Source of the DNA: Rhodocyclaceae bacterium
GTDB lineage: Bacteria; Pseudomonadota; Gammaproteobacteria; Burkholderiales; Rhodocyclaceae
NCBI GenBank assembly: GCA_030681195.1
Contig: JAUXXJ010000042.1
Span: forward strand, 80,845-144,844
Direction of reading: 5' to 3'
Length of the DNA: 64,000 bases
Shown here: positions 7,601 through 14,690 of the stretch, one piece after another
How the letters are laid out: each line of letters begins with the position of its first letter
Position numbering within the stretch: the first letter of the stretch is position 1
Translations under genes and position numbers: made by a program
The notes under the pieces: model-generated
The model's database searches: none
Seen by the model: only the letters and a program-made list of their open reading frames with translations
What the model was told of the DNA's origin: nothing

Positions 7601-7851
7601 CCGTAGGCGTAATGCGTGTTGGCATCGATCTGGTATTGCCGGTCGCGAAAGGTCTGCAGATACCAGTGCAATGCCTGCTTGGCTGTGGCCAGCGCCTGCT
7701 GGGTTTTTTGCATTCGCCGTGCTTCGACGGCTTCGGGCGTCAGGTTGTTGACGGCGAAGGTCAGTGCCGCAGTAACGACGATCATCAGAAAGACCAGCAG
7801 CGCCGCACCGCGCTGACGGGTAGAGGAATGCCGTCCCGCCAGCGCCGACAT
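4675..7851 (-). CDS. Giant PilX-like pilus-associated protein with phage-tail-like repeats
   Basis: A 1058-residue protein. The N-terminus RQRGAALLVFLMIVVTAALT resembles PilX/MshP-type minor pilins, followed by a long helix (LATAKQALHWYL). The middle is a large cysteine-containing globular region. From about residue 690 to 970 there are three related modules, each with VATTxALxxxTPG, IDGxxxxxGDRxLVK and GxYxWSGxA. Such modules are familiar from phage tail-fibre-like proteins. The C-terminus may be a lectin-like fold (YTLEAWI...). The position after mshK suggests a tip adhesin comparable to MshQ. The start ATG lies inside a repeat copy, directly after the mshK stop (TAAATG). Confidence 0.75.
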   Translation of the reverse strand: MSALAGRHSSTRQRGAALLVFLMIVVTAALTFAVNNLTPEAVEARRMQKTQQALATAKQALHWYLQTFRDRQYQIDANTHYAYGYLPLPDLGSNNNTNVGCTTEGCDANLSGSALNKTIIGRLPWQLFGTGPLRDGHEECLWFIVSGSHQRVEKTVPMNWDTLGQIDIVTVAGASSETLHSILASVHDRPAAIIFSPGPRLPGQDRSANDGNNVSICGGNYSPANYLDPNLLIETTTSTYFAGAISNNTASTPLALQTQGKLYRENNAYRRSCSASNSACTLAGNDAGQTVKPDELFEQVRRNAYFRQDINSLLDRMVSCLRDTTPAASASKVPASACYADSVAPQNYFSHYSDMIFVSPATNVNGQGSTDCNGALLFASQRDAGQLRDSVTNRANGANYLEGTNLTGIQGSGIFSGPEIFARVSTTQSAAQDIVRCIPSTPNFVTVTTQAATGLPPLASYAPATQTLTLGQTVSTTLNAAVAGYLYGCAWKPETHAMGGGLRSYFMFRINDAGFSSAPAEGITFAIVDGDHNDITACGAAAQHMGYSGNNNESAFIVPPKIGFEIDPRASRNQHPTDPNFYFDETVSNPLNNGRNDPATTSSQYRGGHVGFVYWGGDSSIGALAAEQDDNVHGHPLAPYSLGRTGYPIPPTNPSAPNPPLSVPPDIPQGIYKLDPSRSAVPVNKDIHVRVELTRTPSDANLAKARVATTTALNLATPGAAIDNVFLVSGDRVLVKDQADAKENGVYVWSGSALALSRASDFNSAQALDGAVIEISQGAINARSLWHQTTASPTLGTATIGWHALRVKVATTQALTNVTAPGSRIDGILMKIGDRILVKDLGIYTWQSAIAALMPVAVHTNTVVQVQQGSDASGWWRYDGSNWSRQSVRVATQANITLATPGAVIDGITMANGDLILVKSQTTASENGLYTWSGAASALTPATWPAAGLMQVVAGSDSGRAYRQTASTVWASIDGSPSYTLEAWILQDSLTDANRIAAMKNTTRPMSLLSPTFTAHLRDTPKIPYPFRNVRLGYTIGQRNTVMDQSFTLSNAFTTWID

Positions 7852-7853
7852 TT
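7830..7853 (+). repeat. Dispersed repeat, short form (copy C), supplies a start codon
   Basis: A 24-nt copy with one change (GACATTT for GACTTTT). The change creates the CAT whose complement is the ATG of the giant pilus gene, whose first residues MSALAGRH are all repeat-encoded. Confidence 0.85.
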
Positions 7854-8274
7854 ACTTGCCGGGGCGCACCCGGATTTCGCCCCCCGCCAGTCCGCCACTG
7901 GTTTCACGGGTGGCGCGATCCAGGGTGACTCCGACCTTGAGATCGGCGGGGGCTTCGTTGCCGGTGATCAGTGTGGCCTGGCCGGGGTGTTTGCGCGAGG
8001 TGCTGGTAACGACACCAGTTGCGCGGGTGTCCTGATTGTTGACCCAGACGGTGGATTTTCCCGATGAGCGCACGACAATGCCATCAAGGCGGATGGTGCC
8101 GGCTTCCAGGCTGCGGGATTCCTGAAGGTTGAGCTGGCGCTGGCGCTCAAGTTGGACGCGCATTTCCGGTGCAAAGAACAGTCTCCCCACGGGGGCCATG
8201 GTGGATTGTGCCTGAGCCGGCGCGACGCATAGCGCGGCGAGGATGGTTAGGAGGGCTGCTGGCGTCTGCTTCAT
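7852..8274 (-). CDS. mshK: MshK-like pilus assembly protein
   Basis: A 140-residue exported protein (signal peptide MKQTPAALLTILAALCVAPAQA). It has a PilP/MshK-like C-terminal beta region (IRLDGIVVRSSGKSTVWVNNQ...IRVRPG), which normally contacts the secretin from the periplasm. Assignment rests on position between mshJ-like and the pilin genes and on this motif. It overlaps the upstream gene by 4 nt and its TAA directly abuts the next ATG. Confidence 0.7.
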   Translation of the reverse strand: MKQTPAALLTILAALCVAPAQAQSTMAPVGRLFFAPEMRVQLERQRQLNLQESRSLEAGTIRLDGIVVRSSGKSTVWVNNQDTRATGVVTSTSRKHPGQATLITGNEAPADLKVGVTLDRATRETSGGLAGGEIRVRPGK

Positions 8275-8885
8275 CGCTTTTCCTGCAGCTTGATCCAGTT
8301 GATTTCACAACTTGCCTTGAGGTTGGCGCCCCCGACGTTGCCGGGTTCGAGGCGGTCGATCTGGCAGCGTTTGACGCTGATGAGCGCGTGAACTTGCGCT
8401 GATAAATCGCCCAGCAGGCCGAGCAGGTCATCTTCGTGCAGCAGGGGCATGTCGAGCTTCATGGTACTGACGAGAAAATCATGACCGCCGGAGGCGACCC
8501 GTTTGGGGTCGAGCGGCTGTTGTGGCGCGATTTCGTAGGTCAGGCCGAGCAGGCGACGTGATGCCTTGATCGACTTCAGGGCTTCGACCCAGTGCAAGCG
8601 CTGTTCCGGTTCGGTCAGTCCGCGCTGGACGATTTCCTGGTAGCGGGCAATTTTCTCGCGGATATCGCGCTCGTCCTCATTGACGCGGGCGAGGCGTGCC
8701 CGGGTGTCGCTTTGCCGCGCCTGCGCCTGCTTGTGCTGCTGAGCGGCTTGCTGGGACTGCTGGAACGTCCAGGTGACGGCAGCCGCCGCGATCAGGAGCG
8801 CGCCGATCAGCAGGCCGATGGAAAGCCCCAGGCTGGAAAGACTGAAGGTGGCGATGGGCGTGACGGATGGGGAGGGTGTGCTCAT
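8271..8885 (-). CDS. mshJ: MshJ/PilO-like inner-membrane pilus assembly protein
   Basis: A 204-residue protein with one N-terminal membrane helix (LGLSIGLLIGALLIAAAAVTW), a coiled coil (QQSQQAAQQHKQAQ...ARVNEDERDIREKIARY) and a small C-terminal domain. This is the PilO/MshJ layout, which forms the periplasmic alignment complex with MshI and MshK. The gene is 7 nt from mshI-like. Confidence 0.7.
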   Translation of the reverse strand: MSTPSPSVTPIATFSLSSLGLSIGLLIGALLIAAAAVTWTFQQSQQAAQQHKQAQARQSDTRARLARVNEDERDIREKIARYQEIVQRGLTEPEQRLHWVEALKSIKASRRLLGLTYEIAPQQPLDPKRVASGGHDFLVSTMKLDMPLLHEDDLLGLLGDLSAQVHALISVKRCQIDRLEPGNVGGANLKASCEINWIKLQEKR

Positions 8886-8892
8886 GGCCGGC

Positions 8893-10428
8893 TTACAGTT
8901 TGCGAATCAGGCGGAAGGCGAAGCGTGGCGCTTCGGGGGTGCCGCGCTCCTGGTCGCTCTTGAGCGTCGTGGTGGATTGCGCATCGACAGGCATTTGCTG
9001 AATGAGAACGACGGTGTCCGGTGTCTGGGCCAGATCCTGGAAGAATGCATTGACGCGGTCGATTTGCGCCGTTTGCATGCTGGCCAGGCTGACAGGCAGG
9101 CGTGCATTGATCGTGAGTTGTGCGAAAGGCCCGCTGCCCAGCGAGGCGAGCGTCGTGCTGCCCGGAAAAGGCGTCACTGCCGTCGTGACTTCCAGCTTCT
9201 CAAGGAGTTGCCATTCGAGTTTGTCGAGGCTGATGTCCGGGAATCGCTCCATGGATTGGCTGAGTTGTGCCAGCGTCGGTCCCATCCCCTGCGCACGCCG
9301 GCTTTCTGCCTCGAAACGCGTCACCAGCGCCCGCAGATTGTCCGTCGTCAGGGGGATTTTGGGGAGGGCCTCCAAGGTGGCGTCATAGCGTTGCTGATCG
9401 AGCCGGGTTTGTTGCTCGATCTGCTGAATTTCCGTCTGAAAATCGAGCGTGTCAAGGAACAACTTGGTCGCGAACAGGAGCCCGCCGGCCAGAATGAGCG
9501 CGCTGACGGTGTTGAGCGTAAAACGGATTTGCCAGAGGCGAAAGAAACGACGTTGCGCCGGCAAGGCAAACTGTTCAGAGGGCGATTTTTTGACCAGCAG
9601 ATGGCAAAAGAGCATGCCAGCATGCAGCTTGCCGTCGTATTTTCGCAAGCCAAGACGCGTGCTTTCCTGCAACAGGTCGATGATATCGAAATGCAGGGTG
9701 TCGGTATCCTGGCAACGCTCACGCAGGGCGCTGACCTGATCGGGATGGGCAACGACGCGCACGGCCAGTGGCTTTTGGCGGTCGATGAGGCGCTGACCGG
9801 CCAGATACTGGTGCATCTTGCCGGCTTCGGTCGCGGTGGCAATGGCGGTTTCCTGGGCACTGCCGGTGGCCAGTGGTGTCTGACGCGAAAGCCGTAACTG
9901 GCGATGGTCGAAAAAGACCTGCCGCAGCCCTGCCGGGGTGGGCGCGATCAGCAGTTGCTGGGCGCTGGCATCCTCGGATAGCAACTGGGCCGCCAATTGC
10001 GGCAGCGAGTAGATGCCCTGGAGCGCAACTTGGGCTTCATCCAGCCGCAAGAGCCATGGATCAAGGGTTTGTGGTTGGGTCAGGGCCATCAGGAGCAGAC
10101 GTTCGTCGCGTCTGCCTTGTTTCAGTCGCCCCTCGGAGCGCGCCAGGGAGAAGGGTGTGCCGTAATAATACTGGCCGAGTTTGCGCTTGATGATGGCCGC
10201 ACGATCCTTGCCGGAACTGAAGGGGATGTCCTCCAGCTGGAAACCCTCTTCGGCGACGTCGGCAAGGAGGGTGTAAAGCCACTTGTCGTGGCCACGCAAG
10301 AAATGGGCAAAGCGCTCATAGCCGGATTCATCGGCTGGAAAGTGCTCGCCACGATTCACGGCGCTGCCGCCGACCTGATAGAGGCTGAGGCCGGCGGGAT
10401 CGAGCAGGAGAACGCAGCGTGTGGGCAT
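8893..10428 (-). CDS. mshI: MshI-like protein (PilM-PilN fused architecture)
   Basis: A 511-residue protein. The N-terminal half is a cytoplasmic PilM-like actin-fold candidate (begins MPTRCVLLLDPAGLSLYQ). One membrane helix near residues 310-330 (LNTVSALILAGGLLFATKL) is followed by a PilN-like coiled coil and periplasmic domain. The start at 10428 is preferred to 10497, which would overlap mshG and add an unrelated 23 residues. It would link the ATPase complex to MshJ/MshK. Confidence 0.7.
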   Translation of the reverse strand: MPTRCVLLLDPAGLSLYQVGGSAVNRGEHFPADESGYERFAHFLRGHDKWLYTLLADVAEEGFQLEDIPFSSGKDRAAIIKRKLGQYYYGTPFSLARSEGRLKQGRRDERLLLMALTQPQTLDPWLLRLDEAQVALQGIYSLPQLAAQLLSEDASAQQLLIAPTPAGLRQVFFDHRQLRLSRQTPLATGSAQETAIATATEAGKMHQYLAGQRLIDRQKPLAVRVVAHPDQVSALRERCQDTDTLHFDIIDLLQESTRLGLRKYDGKLHAGMLFCHLLVKKSPSEQFALPAQRRFFRLWQIRFTLNTVSALILAGGLLFATKLFLDTLDFQTEIQQIEQQTRLDQQRYDATLEALPKIPLTTDNLRALVTRFEAESRRAQGMGPTLAQLSQSMERFPDISLDKLEWQLLEKLEVTTAVTPFPGSTTLASLGSGPFAQLTINARLPVSLASMQTAQIDRVNAFFQDLAQTPDTVVLIQQMPVDAQSTTTLKSDQERGTPEAPRFAFRLIRKL

Positions 10429-10436
10429 AGGCCGAA

Positions 10437-11636
10437 TCAGATCTTGAGTTTGCTGATGGTGTCGTAGATCGGGCCGAGGACCGACAGCATGACCCATCCC
10501 ATGATGACGCCAACGATCACGGTCATGGCAGGTTCGATCATGGTTTGCACCCGGGCAATCGACTCACGGACATCCCGATTGTAAAAGTAACTGACATTGC
10601 TTAGTGCGGTGTCCAGCGAGCCGGTGCTTTCACCGACCCGCAGCATGCGAATCACCAGGGGCGGGAACAGCCCCACGTTCTGAAAGGCAACGGTGATGTT
10701 CTGGCCGTCGTTGATCATCTGCTCGACTTGCTCAAGCCCTTCGCGGATGACCGTGTTGCCGACGATATTCTGGGTGGTGCGGATCGAGTCGATCACCGAA
10801 ATGCCCGAGGCGTACATCATTGCGAAGACACCGGCAAAGCGCGACAGGATGATTTTCTTGAGAATGTCGCCGATGTAAGGAAAGGCCAGCTTTGCCGCAT
10901 CGTAGCGACGTTGCGCCCGGGGGTTGGTGCGCACCGCCAGCGTGGCGGCGATGATCAGGAGAAAGGGCAGGCCGAGGGCGATGTACCAGTAGTTCACGAA
11001 GAAATTCGAAGTGGCAATCAGTGCCTGGGTGTGGAGCGGCAACTCCTGCCCCATGTTCTTCATGAAGCTGACCATCTTCGGGACGAGGTACATCATCATG
11101 AACAGGGTGACGAGGATAATGACACCGCCAAGAAAAGCTGGGTACATGATCAGTTTCTTGGTTTGCGCTGCCAGTTCGTCTTCCCATTTGAGTGTTTCGG
11201 TCAGGCTGTGCAAGACCTCGGTGAGGTTGCCGCTTTCCTCGCCGGCCTTGATGAGGCTGACAAATACATTATCAAACACCTTGGAATGACTTGAAAGCGC
11301 CTGGGAGAGCGTCTTGCCACCCTCGACGCTTTCGATCAGGTCGGCGATGACTTCGCGGAAACGCGGGTTTTCCAGGCTGTCGCGCAGGTCGGTGAGGCTT
11401 TCGATCAAGGGCACGCCGGCGCGGGAGAGCTGTTCCAGATGGAAGCAGAAGGTAATGAGCTCTCGGCGCGTGATCTTCATTCCGCCGAAGCCGCCCTGCT
11501 TGACCGGATCGCCGCTGATGAGATCCAGTTCCATGCGCTTCAGGCGCATTTCGAGGTCGACGGGATTAATGGCATCCATCCGGCCGAAGATCAGCCGGCC
11601 GTTCGCATCCATCGCTTTGTAGGCGTAGAGCGACAT
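10437..11636 (-). CDS. mshG: MshG/PilC/GspF-type inner-membrane platform protein
   Basis: A 399-residue protein with two GspF domains (about 65-190 and 270-390), each with the family pattern FCFHLEQLSRAGVPLIESL and FAGVFAMMYASGISVIDSI. It has three predicted membrane helices. It is the platform on which pilins are added or removed. The gene is 8 nt downstream of mshE. There is nothing unusual in length. Confidence 0.92.
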   Translation of the reverse strand: MSLYAYKAMDANGRLIFGRMDAINPVDLEMRLKRMELDLISGDPVKQGGFGGMKITRRELITFCFHLEQLSRAGVPLIESLTDLRDSLENPRFREVIADLIESVEGGKTLSQALSSHSKVFDNVFVSLIKAGEESGNLTEVLHSLTETLKWEDELAAQTKKLIMYPAFLGGVIILVTLFMMMYLVPKMVSFMKNMGQELPLHTQALIATSNFFVNYWYIALGLPFLLIIAATLAVRTNPRAQRRYDAAKLAFPYIGDILKKIILSRFAGVFAMMYASGISVIDSIRTTQNIVGNTVIREGLEQVEQMINDGQNITVAFQNVGLFPPLVIRMLRVGESTGSLDTALSNVSYFYNRDVRESIARVQTMIEPAMTVIVGVIMGWVMLSVLGPIYDTISKLKI

Positions 11637-11644
11637 GAAGTGGA

Positions 11645-13348
11645 TTACATCCGCTCGGTCAGATCAACCACGCGTGCGACCTCATCCAGCGAGGTGATGC
11701 CTTCCAGTACCCGGCGCAGGCCGTCTTCGGCGAGTGTGCGGAAGCCCTTTTCGCTGGCGGCACGGCGAATCTCGCGGAGGGTGGCGCGACGTACCACGAG
11801 GTCATCGAGATCGCCATCCATGCGCAAAATTTCCATGATCGCCACGCGCCCGCGATAGCCTTGGTAGTCGCACTGCGGGCAACCCGACGGGCGGTAGAGA
11901 ATCGGCGTCTGGCGAAGTGGCTCGGCACCGAGCAGGTGCAACTCGCCCTTGCCGGCTGGATAGGGTTTGCGACAATGGGGGCAGAGTTTTCTCACCAGTC
12001 GCTGCGCGACGACGCCGATGATGTTGCCGGCCATAATGTCGGGCAGTACGCCGATGTCGAGCAGACGCGGAATGGCGCCGAGTGCCGAATTGGTGTGCAG
12101 GGTGGAAAATACCTGGTGCCCTGTCATGGCAGCGCGGAAGGCCATGTCGGCGGTGTCAGCATCGCGGATTTCGCCGACCAGAATGACATCCGGGTCCTGC
12201 CGCATCATCGAGCGGATGCCGTTGGCGAAATCGAGCTTGGCGGCTTCGGCCACCGAGGTCTGACGGATCATCGCCATCGGGTATTCGACCGGGTCTTCCA
12301 GCGTCATGATATTCACGCCCTCTTCGTTGATGTGATTCAGCATCGAGTAGAGGGTGGTGGTCTTGCCGCTGCCGGTCGGGCCGGTGACGAGGATGATGCC
12401 TTCGGGGCGCGCCATCATGCGGCGCAACTGTTCCGTCTGGGCGTCGTCGAGGCCGATCTTGTCGAGCGGCACGATGCCTTTCTGGCGATCGAGAATGCGC
12501 AGGACGAGGTTTTCGCCATGGATGGTGGGCTGGGCCGCGCAGCGGAAGTCGATCGCACGGCCGTTGATGGTCATCGAAATGCGCCCATCTTGCGGCGCGC
12601 GTGTTTCGGCGATGTTCATGCCGCTCATGACCTTGAGACGCACGGCCATGGCCGACCAGTAGGATTTGTGCAGGGCGCGGATCTGGCGCAGGATGCCGTC
12701 GATCCGGTAGCGGATGCGCAGGAAGCTGGCTTCCGGCTCGAAGTGAATGTCGGAGGCGTCGCGTTTGACGGCGTCGGAGAGTAGGGCGTCGATGAGGCGG
12801 ACGACCGGCTGGCTATATTCGTCGGAAGAGGTCGACAGGCTGCGGAAGTCGATTTCGCCGGTTTCGATCTCATTCAGGATGCCATCGATCGACAACTCGT
12901 AACCGTAGTGCTGGTCGATACCGCGCGCGATTTCGGATTCGCCGGCGAGCACCGTATCGACAATCAGATCAGGTGAGACCAGGGCGCGCAGGCGATCGAG
13001 GGCGACGATGTCGTTGGGATCGGCCAGCGCGATGGTCATGCGCTTCTGATCGGGATCGTAGTCGAGCGGCAGCAAGTGGTGGCGCTTGGCGATTTCGCGC
13101 GGAACAAGACTTAAAGCAACAGGGTCGACGGTGGCGCGCGACAGGTCGATGGATTTTTGGCCGAGCGACTCGCCCAGCGCATCGCGCAAGGTGGCCTCGG
13201 TGACAAAGCCGAGACTGACCAGCAGCTTGCCGACCGGCTGGTTCGACTTCATCTGTTCGAGCAGCGCGATGCGCAGCTGATCTTCGCTGATGATGCCCTG
13301 GGCGATCAGTACCTGACCGATGGGCTGGCGGCTAACGTTGTTGTTCAT
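11645..13348 (-). CDS. mshE: MshE-type pilus extension ATPase with c-di-GMP-binding MshEN domain
   Basis: A 567-residue protein. Residues 1-150 carry two MshEN-type repeats (QPIGQVLIAQGIISEDQL and QPVGKLLVSLGFVTEATL), the fold that binds c-di-GMP in Vibrio MshE. The ATPase core has Walker A GPTGSGKTTT, the Asp box MTLEDPVEY, Walker B DPDVILVGEIRD and the His box GHQVFSTLHTN. A four-Cys zinc site is CPHC...CPQC. The initial RLG of each repeat is changed to QPIG/QPVG, so c-di-GMP affinity is uncertain. It powers pilus assembly. Confidence 0.93.
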   Translation of the reverse strand: MNNNVSRQPIGQVLIAQGIISEDQLRIALLEQMKSNQPVGKLLVSLGFVTEATLRDALGESLGQKSIDLSRATVDPVALSLVPREIAKRHHLLPLDYDPDQKRMTIALADPNDIVALDRLRALVSPDLIVDTVLAGESEIARGIDQHYGYELSIDGILNEIETGEIDFRSLSTSSDEYSQPVVRLIDALLSDAVKRDASDIHFEPEASFLRIRYRIDGILRQIRALHKSYWSAMAVRLKVMSGMNIAETRAPQDGRISMTINGRAIDFRCAAQPTIHGENLVLRILDRQKGIVPLDKIGLDDAQTEQLRRMMARPEGIILVTGPTGSGKTTTLYSMLNHINEEGVNIMTLEDPVEYPMAMIRQTSVAEAAKLDFANGIRSMMRQDPDVILVGEIRDADTADMAFRAAMTGHQVFSTLHTNSALGAIPRLLDIGVLPDIMAGNIIGVVAQRLVRKLCPHCRKPYPAGKGELHLLGAEPLRQTPILYRPSGCPQCDYQGYRGRVAIMEILRMDGDLDDLVVRRATLREIRRAASEKGFRTLAEDGLRRVLEGITSLDEVARVVDLTERM

Positions 13349-13367
13349 CGGGTTCGCTTGGGCCGTG

Positions 13368-14690
13368 TCAGGGGATGGCTGCTGCTTGTAGTTGATTCAG
13401 CCGGTTGATGACTTCGATCCGGTCGAAACCGGTCGGCTGACCGGGCTGCCGCTCGGTGACTGCCAGTGCTTCGTTGTAATAGCGGGCGGCCAGCTTGGCC
13501 TGATGCAGTTGGTCGAGACTGACCGCCAGATTGAAGGCATAGCCCGCATTGGCCGGTTCGACGGTGTAGGCCTTGAAGTAGGCTTGCTGCGCGTCAGCCC
13601 AGCGCTGCTGGCGCGCATACTGATTGCCCAGCGCAAAATTGAGATAGGCAGAATCGGGCTGTTCCGCCAGCAGGGTTTTCAGGCGGCTCTCTGCCTGAAT
13701 CATGTCAGTCGGTGCTCTGAGTGCCATCAGGCCCGCCAGGGCAATGGCATCCTTTGGGTCGACGTCGAGTGCGCGTTGGTAATAGCTGGCGGCTTCGCCC
13801 CATTGCTGGTTTTGCTGCGCCACGACCGCCAAGCCGCGCAGGGCATCAAGGTTGAGGGGGTCCTTGGCCAGCATTTGTAGCCAGGCATGACGGGCCAGCG
13901 TGCTTTCGCCACGACCGTAAGCTTCATGGGCCTGGATGAGTAATGGATCGGTTTTCGCGGCGGTGCTTGTCCTGCGTACGGGCGATTCCGGTTCGGGGGC
14001 GGCCGCTGCCGGGGGGGCGGGCCGCGTGGGCTTGATTTTGCGTTTGGGGGCGGCGGAGACGTCCTCTTCCTCTTCCTCGCCATGCCCCATTGAGGCGGTG
14101 GCAAGCGGGCTGGAAAAAGTCGGCGCTGGCGGGACGGCAACGGGTAGGGCGGCCGGCGGTGCCGCCACCACAGCGGGGGCTGGCATGGGTACGGAAGGCG
14201 CGGGTGGCAAATTGGGGGTGGCCACCAGACTACCTTTGGGCTGCAATTGCCACCAGAAATAGCCACCCATACCGATGGCGGCGAACAGACTGGTTAGCCC
14301 GATGGCAATCGCAAAGTTTCGGTTGTTACGGGGTTGCGGCTGCTTGGCGTCGAATACATTGCGCGCACTGTCGCGAGCAAGTTCAGGTTTGGTTGGGAGC
14401 GGCGGCGGTTCGCGGGTAGGCTGGGGAGGCAGGGGTTTGGGGGCAGGATGCGGTGTGGGGGTGGGCCTGCTCTGTGCCGCATGGGCCAGGAATTGTTCGT
14501 CGAGTGCTTCCAGGCTGCTGGGAAGTTCGGGTAGGGCAGAGCGATTGTCTGCCTCGTTGTGCGTTGGCGCTTCCTGCTTGGAAATCGGTTCAAGCGCAAG
14601 CCCACCCTGTTCGCTGGTTTCCTGACCTTGCGTGGAAAGTTTTTGCTTTTGCTGCTCCGCCTTGCGCAGCGCGTCCATCAGCAGGCTCAC
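13368..14690 (-). CDS. mshN: MshN-like TPR protein
   Basis: A 440-residue protein: the cytoplasmic start MSLLMDALRKAEQQKQK is typical of MshN and related pilus/secretion accessory proteins. A membrane helix follows near 125-145 (NFAIAIGLTSLFAAIGMGGYFW), then a proline/alanine-rich linker and four or more TPR motifs from about 240 on. A short repeat copy encodes AVPPAPTF in the linker (14115-14138), in frame with its proline-rich composition. It overlaps mshL by 4 nt. Confidence 0.85.
   Translation of the reverse strand: MSLLMDALRKAEQQKQKLSTQGQETSEQGGLALEPISKQEAPTHNEADNRSALPELPSSLEALDEQFLAHAAQSRPTPTPHPAPKPLPPQPTREPPPLPTKPELARDSARNVFDAKQPQPRNNRNFAIAIGLTSLFAAIGMGGYFWWQLQPKGSLVATPNLPPAPSVPMPAPAVVAAPPAALPVAVPPAPTFSSPLATASMGHGEEEEEDVSAAPKRKIKPTRPAPPAAAAPEPESPVRRTSTAAKTDPLLIQAHEAYGRGESTLARHAWLQMLAKDPLNLDALRGLAVVAQQNQQWGEAASYYQRALDVDPKDAIALAGLMALRAPTDMIQAESRLKTLLAEQPDSAYLNFALGNQYARQQRWADAQQAYFKAYTVEPANAGYAFNLAVSLDQLHQAKLAARYYNEALAVTERQPGQPTGFDRIEVINRLNQLQAAAIP
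14115..14138 (-). repeat. Dispersed repeat, short form (copy D) in mshN
   Basis: An exact 24-nt copy read as AVPPAPTF in the linker of MshN. Confidence 0.9.

Noticed and set aside
8773..9897. 374-codon plus-strand frame across mshJ/mshI
   Set aside because: Antisense to two well-supported genes in a tight operon; no motifs.
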